DNA of 64,000 bases from Macrosoma leucophasiata (GCA_036365455.1 JAWQUS010000032.1:18484001-18548000), one strand, 5' to 3'. Shown: positions 10,605 to 21,945, numbered from the stretch's first letter. Translations and numbers: made by a program. The notes: a model not told the origin generated them from the letters alone.

Positions 10605-10760
10605 TTATTTTTCTGGTGCTAATGAAATTTTACCATTTTTAGGAAGTTTCCCAGGGCCAGTGTATGGAATTTGGCAATGCAAATTTTTGCATGTATGCTT
10701 GAATGCATGTTTTTGACGCTACTTAAACATAGGAATACAGGCGTGAAGTTATAACCTAAC
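10605..10760 (+). repeat. SINE-B remnant
   Basis: A strongly diverged 3' half of the tRNA-derived SINE-B. It is recognisable by GGAAGTTTCCCAG, GTATGCTTGAATGCATG and CAGGCGTGAAGTTA. Confidence 0.55.
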
Positions 10761-11235
10761 ATTCTTCGCTTCTATGCCAAAATATACAAGGATATCTTAC
10801 ATAACCACCTCACTGTAGGTAACACGACAGCACATTTAGCGGTATGTTCGAGCTCATTTACTGTAGCTAAACCTCCAGCGTTTTGTAGCTTAATAAGTAC
10901 TCTACATGTAAAAGCACTAACTGTCTCAGGAGGCAGCAGGCCTTTACTGCTAGATTTGGCTCGGGACAAAACTTTACGATTTGCACCCTGAATTGCATTT
11001 ACCTCTGTCTAAGTACCCACTTGGGAAAGAAAAGCGTGAAGTTACATGTCTATGCATAAGCATAAGATACCTAAAGTATCAGTAAAAAAAAAGGTTTGTA
11101 TTAAGGAGATCGTCAATTCCGAATATTTGAAATTATATTAATATTTTCCAAATGACTATCAATTTCCAATTCAGATGGTAACTGCTTAGTTGCCTAGTTT
11201 TAAGACTTTAAGGTGCAATAATATGCACTCTAATT

Positions 11236-11361
11236 AACGTTTTCGTAGGTTTTCCAGTCAGCCCGTGACCACGGTAGCTGGAAAGCGACCGAAAAGTCGG
11301 GTGTATGAAGAAGTTTGGGAGTGTTGTATACGCGAGAAATTCCGCAAGTTTAATTTCTACA
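11236..11361 (+). mobile_element. Short Penelope-like element remnant with target duplication
   Basis: About 100 bases match the sequence after the Penelope-like GIY-YIG region at 48092-48190 (GACCACGG, AAGCGACCGAAA, TATACGCGAGA). The insertion is flanked by a 13-base direct repeat, ATGCACTCTAATT, at 11223-11235 and 11362-11374. This looks like a terminal Penelope sequence inserted as a short element. Penelope terminal repeats can carry hammerhead ribozymes; the GACCGAAA part is suggestive, but the CTGANGA core is not intact here. Confidence 0.55.
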
Positions 11362-11403
11362 ATGCACTCTAATTTTTTTTTCACTTTCGCAACTCAACAT
11401 TAA

Positions 11404-12430
<1,027 letters not shown>

Positions 12431-12530
12431 TAGCAAATTGTACTGTATTATTTCCAGGATAGTGAGAAAAATGCTTTTAATGTATCCAAAAAGTAAGATG
12501 TCTCATTGCGATTTAAATTAAGCGTCTGTT

Positions 12531-12835
12531 TATTTTTTTTTTATGAATGGACATGGCAAACAAGTATGCAGTTAACATTGATGTTAAGTGATGACTGCAG
12601 CCTATAGACACCCACGCAAAGACCAGAGATCAAAATACAGATGCGTTACCACTTCTGAGGACTAAGGTATTATGCCTCTGTGCCAGAAAAAACAACTGTA
12701 TTACAGGGCCGTACATTACCACCTGACCGATAGTGCTGAACACTACCATTTAGCGGCAAGTATATTTGGTAATGCGGGGGTACCTATGCCCGCGAACTCC
12801 TTCACTGGACCTCTACCATCAGTAAATTATTTTAG
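12531..12835 (-). repeat. SINE-A copy, full length
   Basis: It contains all blocks from the poly-T (tail) end through CTACCATCAGT. It lies just downstream of a CaMKK exon. Confidence 0.85.
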
Positions 12836-13015
12836 AGACTCTCGCACACACTCATGACACACTATTAAGTTTACAAGACTTTCTTTTTTTATTTCTAATT
12901 TATCCTCCAAAAGTGACCCCAAGCTTGAAATTATTTTTACGTTACTCATACATGTTTGGGTAGCGTCACATATTATTATATGTACTTGAGTACCAAATTT
13001 CAACTCAGTTGGCAC

Positions 13016-13815
13016 AGTGTCTTCGAAGCGGCATTAAAAAATTGGAAATTATTTTTTCCAATATGAGGTACGGAAACCTTAAACAGTTGATGTTCAAATA
13101 GAATATTTGATACCAAAAACTTGAGATAATTTAACGCTTAACAGAATTTAAGTACGAGGTTACTGCAATTTTACTAGAACGACATCCTGAAAAATTCAAA
13201 ATTCAAATCATTTATTTCAAATTGGTCTACAAGGACACTTTTGCATTGTCGGGTTATAAGCTACCTAGAGAGAATTACTTATAATAATAATTCAATAGGT
13301 ATTAATAAATACCAATTTAATAATAATATTTAACCGATACGTGAATCATGAAATTTTTCAATTCCTTCATAGAAGAATATGAAAAATCTGTTCGTCATAA
13401 TCATAGTCATTCACTTAGCAGAGTTCCAAGTGCAGGCACTACTGAAAAGAACTCCGCTACCCAACAAACTCAGCGTGTTGCTCTTTTGTCAAAACCTTAG
13501 ATTTAATACAAATATTATTAAATAAAATAAAGATAATGTGAACGTCCCCATGGCATATAAATATTTGCGTATAAACACATACGCAAATACCCATCAACAG
13601 CTTAATATCGTGATAGAAAATAACACCCGCAAATCACAACAGACCTGTCCCCACCCAGAAAATTGTTTTTACGCAGAGGATTATGCAACATCCGACGTGG
13701 CCTGTGCAAAATTAAACAGCGAAGAGCGGCCGCAGCAAGATAAGCTTATTTCCTGTTTTCAGCTCGAAAGCGCAGTTTACACGAGAAAAATTAAGGACAG
13801 CCGACGGTATAGAGG
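13016..13815 (+). other. Intronic stretch, little recognised
   Basis: It holds a LINE 3' end in inverse orientation near 13195-13330 (ATTCAAATCATTTATTTCAAA). The 137-codon open frame starting at 13538 has no recognisable domain and runs into a repeat, so no gene is called. Confidence 0.4.
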
Positions 13816-13829
13816 CATTGATAAATGCA

Positions 13830-13915
13830 TGCATTTAAAGGCCTCCCCCAAAAAGGGAAGAAAGTCTTGCCCAGCAGTGGGACGTACAAGGGTTGGCATT
13901 ATTATTTATATGTGC
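13830..13915 (+). repeat. SINE-D 3' fragment
   Basis: This is the tail of the 5S-like SINE family: a CCTCC..AAAAAGGGAAGA block, then CCCAGCAGTGGGACGTA, then an ATT-rich tail. It is strongly 5'-truncated. Confidence 0.65.
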
Positions 13916-14223
13916 CTAGTATCCCTAGTATTCGTTCAAAATCCACTATAGCCACTCACATCAGACAGTACCTAGGTTTTTTCTTTTGTTCCCAGATTTT
14001 TTTACGGTCTTAAGTAGGCGGCATGCGGCACGTCTCGACACGACACTAGTATACTTTACCCGGCAATAGACATGCGCGGAGGGCTCCCACCATAAATAAA
14101 TTTGGCGCAACTGCCTATGGGAGACCCCTTGCGGGTCCGAACCTCGGCTAAGGGCGTTGCAGAGCGACACATTAGACATATGCGATTAGGGTTATAGTCA
14201 TAGTCATTTATTTATTTATTTAG

Positions 14224-14395
14224 TCATTTATGTACGGCCCTGTAATTTCCGGCACAGAGGCATAAGACCTTAGGCCTCAGGAGTGGTAACGCATCTGCAT
14301 TTTGACCTTGGTCTTTGTGTGGGTGTCTATAGGCTGCAGTCATCACTTAACATCAATGTGAACTGCATGCTTGTTTACCACTTCCATTACATAAA
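14224..14395 (+). repeat. SINE-A copy, 5'-truncated
   Basis: It starts at TGTACGGCCCTGTAATTTCC and ends in the A-rich tail. The 5' inverted-repeat module is absent. Confidence 0.85.
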
Positions 14396-14399
14396 AAAA

Positions 14400-15170
14400 A
14401 TAAAAAATTATAAAACCACAATTTGACATGTCAAAAAATAGAATTATTTCATAGAGAACATCAAAATATTAAAAATTATTAATAATAGTTACAACTATTA
14501 CAGCTGATTTAAAAATTATAGTAATTAATTTAAAAATAAATAAATGTCAACAATAATATTAATTTAGGTACATACATACATTACCAGCAATAAACTCCTC
14601 TACACTATAAAATGTTTGCTCGATTAGCCATTTCGATTAGTTATTAGTCTATGTGTCAATATAAGTCTGTCCACCCCTTCAGGAAAACAAGCATTGTGTT
14701 ATATTGTACAATTGCCAAAAAATTAATTGTGAAGGATTGTAAACCGCCAACAGCAAGACTCTGACAGTGATATGGGTCACGTTAATGTTCTGTATGAAGG
14801 ATAAAAAACAACGAACACACTCAAAAAATAACGTTTTCGGAGATCCGTAGAGATCTCTAAAATTGACGGAGAATAATGAAGGGAAACACAATATACTATA
14901 TATATACTATTTCCCTTCAATTTCTTCATATTTTCTTACCTTTTAAACCTTCCCTGGACTTCCAAAAATCATTCAAAACCTAAATTAGCCAAATCGGTCC
15001 AGCCGTTCTCGAGTTTTAGCGAGACTAACGAACAGCAATTGATTTTTATATACATATAAGATAAGATATAAGATTATTATTTGCATTATTGAAAATAATA
15101 TACTATATCATGTTTAAAAAACTATTGAGATTATCTCGTTCAATCTAAATTTCGTTGAAAGTTTTTGTAT
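14400..15170. other. AT-rich intron, nothing recognised
   Basis: Mostly AT-rich sequence. The segment 14990-15060 (CGGTCCAGCCGTTCTCGAG) resembles the conserved end of a common lepidopteran dispersed repeat. No gene is seen. Confidence 0.35.
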
Positions 15171-15171
15171 T

Positions 15172-15245
15172 TTATGGTCCTGTAATTTACGCCACAGAGG
15201 CATATAACAACTTTGCCCTCTGAGGAGGCAATGGGTCTACATAGG
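15172..15245 (+). repeat. SINE-A fragment
   Basis: A short middle fragment (CACAGAGGCATATAACAAC) of the second SINE-A subfamily. Confidence 0.5.
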
Positions 15246-15669
15246 CAGTATTCTTTACCGTCATTTTTTTTTTAAATAATTGTTTTACGGTTACGGATTC
15301 TAGTCCTTAACAGCCAATCTTCAGTAATTTTTATCTTCATTTCTTATGATAATGAATATCCGTATGGAAGATGACGATGATTGGATGCTTCCATGTGGAA
15401 TATGATGAGATGGCTCCAGTAAAGTGATGGGGACTTTACTAGGAGATTTAACGAAGTTTGAGAGGCAACATGATAAATCACTTTTCACTTCATAATATGA
15501 CTTTCCTACACTTGTGAACGTTATCGAATGTTTTATGATAAAAATCCCACCATTTTTAAACATAAAAACGCGACTGTGCACAAATTTCGAAAATACGAGT
15601 AGTATCACGCAGCGACACAGCTCTTTTCCGCGTTCCCGCCAAAACCCCCTTACCGTCATTGTGAACTGT

Positions 15670-16190
15670 AGTGATGCCGCTCGATATGCTACAATTGATA
15701 GACTATCGATAGGCTATCGATAGTGTGGCAATAATAATAATAAATTTGTTTATTGACAAAAAGATAGTTACATCAATTTATATGTTGAATCCATAGATTC
15801 CCGAACTAGTTTTCACTGTATTTCGGGAATCAGTGGCTTCTCCTGTTTATAACATGATTTTATGTCATAGAATGTCCCAAATAATTGTACATACGTTTAC
15901 AATATTGACAATATCGATAGGACTATCGATAGAATCGACTATCAATCGATAGTATCGATACTATTGCAGATCATCAATAGTATTACTATATTTTATACTA
16001 TCGATAGTATCGATAGCACAGCTACTATCAAAGTTAAATACTATCGATAGTATCGATACTATTGCAGATCATCAATAATATTACTATGTTTTGTACTACC
16101 GATACTTACGGTAGTCCGAGTTATAGATAGTTTTCGAGGTCAACTATAGATAGTTTCACTATGGATAGTTCGGCATCGGTAGTGAACTGT
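15670..16190. repeat. Cluster of TATCGATA palindromes
   Basis: More than ten CTATCGATAG or ATCGATAGT cores occur at 15695-15725 and 15905-16060. They include a block of about 100 bases (TATCGATACTATTGCAGATC) that occurs twice. The cluster is split by a LINE 3' end at about 15726-15900. Related sequence occurs at 46165-46215. TATCGATA is the core bound by DREF and BEAF-32 in flies; any such role here is inference. Confidence 0.6.
15726..15905 (-). repeat. LINE 3' end inserted in the TATCGATA cluster
   Basis: The plus strand begins with repeated AATA and AAATTTGTTTATTGAC, the reverse of a non-LTR retrotransposon 3' end with an ATT-type tail. No coding sequence remains. Confidence 0.4.
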
Positions 16191-16498
16191 ATGCGTGTTT
16201 ACAATTCCATGACATAAAAATAACAATGGATCAATGAGTAATCATATTGGTCAACATTTCTAATAATTCTATTTATTTTTCAAGTTTCACTTCATCTATC
16301 TACGGAACCCGTCACCCTGTTTGACACGCACTTGTCGGAGTTTTTGCACCCGATCACGTTGACTGTTACGTATCCGAGTATGTCAGATCCAGTATTCGGG
16401 AACAAAAACACGACGAACCGAAAGGATTTGAATTGAACTAATTACAATTAATAGGGTGGACGACGTGGTTATGAAATAAAATGTAACATGGAATTAGA

Positions 16499-16858
16499 GT
16501 ACTGGTGGTAGAGCTCCAGTGACGGAGCTCGCGGGCGTAGGCTCCACCGCATTACCTAATATACTTGCCGCTAAATGGTAGTGTTCAGCACTGTCGTGTT
16601 CCGGTCAGGTGGTAATATACGGCCCTGTTATTTCCGGCACAGAGGCATAACACCTTAGGCCTCAGGAGTGGTAACACATCCGCATTTGACCTTAGTCTTT
16701 GTGAAAGTGTCTATAGGCTGCAGTCATCACTACAAGCAGTGGCAAACAAGCAGTTCACATTGATGTTATCAATGTGAACTGCTTGTTTGCCACTGCTTGT
16801 TTGATGTTATCAATGTGAACTGCTTGTTTGCCACTTCCATTACATAAAAAAATGTGAA
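16499..16858 (+). repeat. SINE-A copy with internal palindrome
   Basis: A full-length copy. Its 3' part is replaced by a perfect inverted repeat with 32-base arms (16733-16764 and 16768-16799, 3-base loop), followed by another direct copy of the right arm and the normal tail. Confidence 0.88.
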
Positions 16859-16859
16859 A

Positions 16860-17410
16860 ATACTGATTGTTTGCCACTAAAATAATTTAAAATAAATGTA
16901 AATTAAATTAAAATTATGTAATTAAATGAAATTAAACATTTAAAAGATGTTGTTTCTCGACATCTTGTAGAATTTCTAACGAAAAGCATAGACGTCTACC
17001 TCATTAGATGAAATTCCCGGACCACGGCCATTTGTTTCGAATTTTTCATCTCTGCAGTCAGTGTTTAGGAATTTAATCTCGCAGATGCTCCACTCGCTTG
17101 AGGAACGACTATGATAGAGTGAAAATTAATTCAGTTAGGCGTTTTGTTTTGATTTTGTACAAAAATGTTTTGTTTATTTGCTACCTGATTTTGGTCAGGA
17201 TCCCACTGCAGAATCATTTTGTTCATCGAGATATGCTGCAAACCTATTTTATACGCATATTTATAATCTAGAGAAAATAATGCTGGGTTGTCTATAAAAA
17301 ATGGCCGCAAGTATTTTTTAAATATTTTTTTTGGGAAATATTTTTTTATTATCTTGTTTTTTAATACTATTTAGTCAATTTCAGGGCAATATGTATAAAG
17401 GCTTTTTTAT
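16860..17410 (+). other. Intron; one dispersed repeat
   Basis: 17195-17340 (ATATGCTGCAAACCTA, then TAATCTAGAG) matches 27045-27190. The rest is AT-rich without recognisable content. Confidence 0.5.
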
Positions 17411-17412
17411 AT

Positions 17413-17555
17413 TATGGTAGTGGCAAACAAGCATGCAGTTCACATTGATGTTAAGTGATGACTGCACCCCATAGACACCCACACAAAAACCAAGGTCAAA
17501 ATGCAGATGCGTTACCACTCCTGAGACCTGCCTCTGTGCCGGATATTACAGTAAA
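17413..17555 (-). repeat. SINE-A copy, 5'-truncated
   Basis: Only the 3' half is present, in inverse orientation, ending near GTGCCGGATATTACAG. Confidence 0.8.
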
Positions 17556-17774
17556 GGTTGTACATGACTAAGAGATAAAAGATACTAATACACACCATTT
17601 GGCGTCCGACAAATTAGGTTACAATAATCCAATTAGCTAAGTCCAGGCCAAGAATTGAGTCCAGCCTCATCAAATCTAAAATATGGATCCACCGCCGATT
17701 TTCTTACCTTATATTGCATTGTTATTAAACAATGTTCATAATCTTATTTCCAGTTACATCTATTCTATTCTATA

Positions 17775-18021
17775 CTACACCTCCACTACTACTACGCTGG
17801 GGAGGTTCGATTCCCGGTTCGGAGAATATTTGAGATAACAATGTAAAATCCTTTATCACTGGTTCTATTGGGATTTTTTTCCATTTTCTGGAAGTTTTCC
17901 AGTACCTCGATTTGAGGTAATGTGCCAGGAGATGTCAACTGGCTCGCCACCTGCTACATGGACCGAAACGTAACCGGCGAATCGTGGGTGCTTGCGCGTA
18001 TGCTTGAATGCATGTTACGTT
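17775..18021 (+). repeat. SINE-B copy directly before a CaMKK exon
   Basis: A tRNA-derived head remnant (GGTTCGATTCCCGG, the B box) is followed by the SINE-B body: CTGGTTCTATTGGGA, CCATTTTCTGGAAG, ACGTAACCGGCGAATCG and TATGCTTGAATGCATG. It ends about 30 bases before the exon at 18051, so it contributes to the region upstream of the splice acceptor. Confidence 0.85.
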
Positions 18022-18050
18022 TCTAAAAAAGATCTTCCTTTCCTCAACAG

Positions 18051-18235
18051 TGCACTACCAAAGGATAGCCCACAGGGACATCAAACCAGCGAATCTGCTG
18101 CTGGGCGACGGGCGGGTGCAGGTGGCAGACCTGGGTGCTAGCGGGGAGCTGGCGGGGCGGCTGAGCGGCGCGGTGGGCACGCCCGCCTTCCGGGCGCCTG
18201 AAGCTGCTGCGCACGCTCACAAATATATTGGCGAG
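18051..18235 (+). CDS. CAMKK: CaMKK exon (catalytic loop, activation segment)
   Basis: 185 bases, entered in phase 1 and left in phase 0. It carries IAHRDIKPANLLL (catalytic loop, HRD), VADLGAS in place of the usual ADFG, and GTPAFRAPEA (activation segment end, APE). The Mg-binding Asp is present but the following Phe is Leu. The acceptor is TTCCTCAACAG and the donor GTAGGC. It is flanked closely by an inverted pair of SINE-B copies (17775-18021 and 18246-18511). It is GC-rich, unlike its flanks. A decayed partial duplicate lies at 18661-18740. Confidence 0.93.
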
Positions 18236-18245
18236 GTAGGCCACT

Positions 18246-18511
18246 ATTATTACCTAACTTCACGCATAAGGTTCAATCATACATGCAAACAGCCACGACT
18301 CGCCGGTTACGTTTTGGCCCATGTAACAGGTGGCGAACCTGTTGCCAAACTCCGGGGTACTGGGAAACTTCCAGAAAATGGAAAAATCTCAATAGAAGCA
18401 GAGATAAAGGATTTTTAAACCGTTATCTCTGATAGTCCCCGACCCGGGAATCGAACCCAGGACCTCCAGCGTAATAGTAGTGGCCTGCTACCACTACGCT
18501 ACTGAGGCCAC
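18246..18511 (-). repeat. SINE-B copy directly after a CaMKK exon
   Basis: A full inverted copy starting about 10 bases past the exon donor. It keeps a tRNA-like head (on the minus strand GCCTCAGTAGCGTAGTGG and GGGTTCGATTCCCGGG). It is complementary to the copy at 17775-18021. Confidence 0.88.
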
Positions 18512-18524
18512 TATTATTATCATT

Positions 18525-18640
18525 TTTTTATGGCTTGAAAGTGGCAAACGAGCATGCAGTTCACAGTTTCACATTGATGTTAAGTGATGACTGCAGCCTA
18601 TAGACGGGTGTCTAGACACAAAGACCAGAAGTCAAAAAGC
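18525..18640 (-). repeat. SINE-A 3' fragment
   Basis: Tail-end fragment, with a small internal duplication of TTTCACA and of the GACGGGTGTCTAGAC part. Confidence 0.7.
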
Positions 18641-18660
18641 AAACAGCTACCACATTAATA

Positions 18661-18740
18661 AAGCCAGTGAATCTGCTACCTGGCGACAGGCGGGTGCAGG
18701 TAGCAGACGTGTGTGCTAGCAGGGAAGTGGCAGGTGCTGG
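18661..18740 (+). pseudogene. Decayed duplicate of a CaMKK exon
   Basis: About 80 bases align without gaps to exon positions 18084-18160 (CCAGTGAATCTGCTACC against CCAGCGAATCTGCTGCT), at roughly 80-85% by eye. The same frame reads NLLPGDRRVQVADVCASRE, so the Asp of the DLG is kept but the following residues are changed. It has neither the HRD half nor splice sites, so it is a pseudo-exon. Confidence 0.8.
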
Positions 18741-18769
18741 CCTTGTGAACACCCGAAGTCACTGCACCG

Positions 18770-19082
18770 AAGTCTCTCCGCTTTTTGGGGGGAGGCCTGG
18801 AGCTTACCCCACCACGCTGCTCCAATGCGGGTTGGTGGCGATACGGGTTAGTGGCCAACCCGCTATCGGATGTTTTCAAACCGCCCATAAGGCCTCCGAC
18901 AAGGTTTAACGACTGCTTTTTATCGATAGCAACCGGGACCGACGGCTTAACGCGCCCTCCGAAGCGCAGAAACGCGCATTTTAATTTGCTACTAGCGGTC
19001 ACCCATCACACACCCGACCGCGACCGTACTGCTTAACCGAGTAGATCGCTTATGATCTACGCCAACCGCGGGGCCATGCGTG
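18770..19082 (-). repeat. SINE-D copy, 5S rRNA-like head
   Basis: On the minus strand the head contains GGTTAAGCAGTACGG and GTGATGGGTGACCGC, which resemble the internal control regions of 5S rRNA. The body is shared with 31742-32105. It ends at the CTCC..AAAAAG block. Confidence 0.65.
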
Positions 19083-19094
19083 CTTCTACCTATA

Positions 19095-19578
19095 ATTATG
19101 TCATCCAAAAAGCCAAAAAAATTGTAATTTGAACAAAGTAACTATTTTTATGCAAAGGTGAACCCTGACTTATGCTAATTTGAACTACAGTGCTATCGTA
19201 GAGGTATTACTCTACTTCACATTGATTGTGATTGTTTACTGTAGCTTATACACATCTATATAAAAAATTCGAAGTACATCCGTAAAGGTCACAGTAATAA
19301 AAACCCACAAACAAGTACGGAACTCCTTAACGAGCCCAACGAGCACTTGGCCGGTTTTATTTTTATTACAAGAGCATACTTACAAAATGATCGATATCAT
19401 CTTAATTTGATGATGTACTTCAAAGGTAGAAGGCTCCTCAACGGATAACAGGCTCCGGTAATACGCTCTTCGAGGTTTGATGTCGATGGCAAATAAATAA
19501 ATTTAAAGACCAAATTCATATTTAGAACTTTTATTGGCGTGAAGATAAAACGTTCAAAGGTGGTTCATCGGAAGTAGC
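19095..19578. other. Intron, nothing recognised
   Basis: AT-rich sequence without a supported gene. A short segment near 19340 (CGAGCACTTGGCCGG) may be repeat-derived. Confidence 0.35.
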
Positions 19579-19756
19579 TTTAAGGCCGGCGCCCAATGAC
19601 GGCGTGGCACGGTTTGGCGCGGAATGGTTCGCTCCGGCACACCAATTTATACCGACATACCACGGTATGCCACAAGATAAGTATTTGATCTTGTGGCACG
19701 AAGGTAGACGAACGTGACTACGGCGCAGGGCGCAGTCAATGGACGCCGGCCTTTAA
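19579..19756. mobile_element. MITE with TTTAAGGCCGGCG inverted ends
   Basis: The left end TTTAAGGCCGGCGCCCAATG pairs with the right end CATTGGACGCCGGCCTTTAA read in reverse. The element is about 178 bases and GC-rich, with an internal hairpin around GCCACAAGATAAGTATTTG. It has no coding capacity. Confidence 0.75.
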
Positions 19757-20129
19757 ATGAATCTGCTGTTTTATTCATATAAATGTAGTATCGTATTTTT
19801 GTATCGTACTTCGGTAGATAAAAGATGTTAGGAATATCTAATTAAAAGGAATCACAGGTCAAGTAATTATTTAAGTATAAGTTTATTCAAGATTCGAACA
19901 GAGGTCTGTCTTACATCAAGTCAAGTTTAGGACTGATAAGATCGAAAATTCCAACAAAATGAAATCTGGTGTTCCAGGAGGAACAAAGATAGGTAACTAA
20001 ACATATTTTGAGAATTGTAACATTTTTAGTGAGTGGGCATTTAATAATTTTGATTTAGAGTGTAGGTATAAAGATATAAGATGATCCATATCTGTAATTT
20101 TGTTTATTTTGTAAAGCATTCAAAGGACG

Positions 20130-21480
20130 AATTTTTCAATTTCAATTTCAATTCATTTATTGCATAAATCATGAGATTTAAGTGCATCATGAAGCCCTCT
20201 TGGGTAGGGCAATATGTTTACAGAGTAATTTAATTATATTATTGGTACATATTTTAAATTGTAAAATTATATAAAACTATTTGAACGTAGGTATTTGAAC
20301 GTGAAGCAGACTTAATTTCATCTATGTATTACTATCATGTCAAAATCAATTATAATTTGAAACAGAATTGTTATTATAATTATAATTAACACAATAAGGC
20401 TTTAGTTTTAATAGATATTTTCATTTAATTATTATGAATTATATTATTATTAATTATTATAGTTGCAACATAAATAATAATTGTAATAGGTAAATATTCA
20501 ACTGCCTCGGTAGCCTAGTGGTAGCAGGCCACTACTACTACGCTGAGGTCCTGGGTTCGATTCCCGGGTAGGGGGTTATCAGAGATAATGGTGAAAAAGC
20601 CTTTATCTCTGGTTCTATTGGGATTATTCCATTTTCTGGAAATTTCCCAGTACCTCAAAGTTTGGTAATGTGCCCGGAGATGTCAACAGGCTCACCACCT
20701 GTTACATGGGCCAAAACGTAACCGGCGAATCGTGGGTGTTTGCATGTATGCTTGAATGCATGCATTTACCTCTGCCTACCCCTTCGGGGATTACAGGCGT
20801 GAAGTTACGTTTAAATATTCAAATTAATTAAAAATGTCAAAGATGTTTATCATTATAAAATTCATTGAGATTGTAATAACATTTGTTGATTAGAATGGAT
20901 TTCAATTTATATAAAAATCGATTTGTGTTTTGCTCCTGTTTTAATTCATATGGTAACTTATTGAATATCCGTATTGCACTGGCATAAGGGCTTTTCCTGA
21001 ATAGATCGATGCGACTTATCGATGCGAGGTCATTTTAAACGATTTTATTTGATTTTTCCGTGCCTCATACAATCAAAACAAATACAGCTGGGTTTTTCTT
21101 CATGAATTTACATAGTTCCAGTATGTACATGCTTGCCAGGGTTAAGATTCCTAAATTGGTGAAATGGTGTCTACAGGATTGGGTGCTGTCAATATTTATA
21201 ATAATACGTATTAACTTCTTCTGCATTATGAAAACATCTTCTACATTTGTAACATTTCCCCATAGGATAAGGCCATAGCTTAACCAAGAGTGTGCATATG
21301 CGTAGTACGCTGCTAGTGCAATATTTTTGTCAGTGCTTACTTTAAGTTCGTAGAGCGCTTAAGAGAATCTACTTAGTTTAGATTTTAGGTTTTCAATGTG
21401 CGTTTTCCAGTTAAAATTAGGAAGTTTAATTAGTAGTTTCAAGATATTCTTGAGATTTTCAAACACTACGCTTTAAATGA
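20130..21480 (-). mobile_element. CR1/jockey-like LINE, 3' part, with a nested SINE-B
   Basis: Reading the minus strand from about 21360 downwards gives a post-RT region with AAYYAYAHSWLSYGLILWGN and SCRHHFTNLGILTL, typical of lepidopteran non-LTR retrotransposon ends, with stops. Its 3' end is the repeated TTTCAA tail near 20135-20160. A SINE-B copy (20503-20812) is inserted in it. Confidence 0.65.
20503..20812 (+). repeat. SINE-B copy, full length
   Basis: The best-preserved copy. It has a tRNA-like head GCCTCGGTAGCCTAGTGG (A box) and GGTTCGATTCCCGGGTAG (B box), then the shared body and the tail TTACAGGCGTGAAGTTACG. It is nested in the LINE fragment. Confidence 0.9.
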
Positions 21481-21521
21481 TGGAATCATATAACATTCGC
21501 CTAACCTAACCTAAGATATTT

Positions 21522-21546
21522 TGCCTCTGTGCCGGAAATTACAGTC
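21522..21546 (-). repeat. SINE-A sliver
   Basis: Only TTGCCTCTGTGCCGGAAATT remains at the edge of a GC-rich inverted-repeat region. Confidence 0.5.
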
Positions 21547-21604
21547 TCACATTATTAGTTGGGCACCGGGACGTGACGACCCACAGCCCGCTTGTGGAGG
21601 AGAA

Positions 21605-21915
21605 TTCTACGGCCAGTGCCATAGAGCAACGCGGCCCACGGGTCGCGGCGGACCGGAGGGGAGTAGCCATAGAGTGTATTAACAAATATGCAAATGTCTG
21701 TCATTTTTTGCGGGGGGAAATGCGTGCGACACACACTCACACTAATTACTACGAAACTCACACCTTGACTTTAACAAAATACAGAAACAATTTCACGCAC
21801 ACATTTAGACATCTAGGCGACAGGATTAGCCCCTTTTGGGCTTGTACTTTGCCAGAGGGAAAAGCCTGCAATATGGCTACTCCCCTCCGGTGTTGCTCTA
21901 TGGCTAGTGCAGTGA
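21605..21915. mobile_element. Foldback-like element
   Basis: The left arm (CCATAGAGCAAC and CCGGAGGGGAGTAGCCATA, 21620-21673) is repeated inverted at 21873-21907. The left arm has an extra GC-rich stretch of about 20 bases between its two halves. The centre is AT-rich. Confidence 0.6.
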
Positions 21916-21945
21916 GTCAACCTAACATTAGCCGCGTCCACACAG

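Noticed and set aside
13538..13951. 137-codon plus frame
   Set aside because: No domain, and its 3' part reads through a SINE-D tail; composition looks random.
15670..16190. Replication origin or CRISPR-like array
   Set aside because: The repeats are irregular palindromes without uniform spacers; a degenerate repeat or protein-binding cluster fits better.
18008..18418. 136-codon frame across the CaMKK exon and following SINE
   Set aside because: The part after 18235 is intron and SINE-B sequence; the exon ends at GTAGGC in the right phase. It could matter only if the intron is retained.
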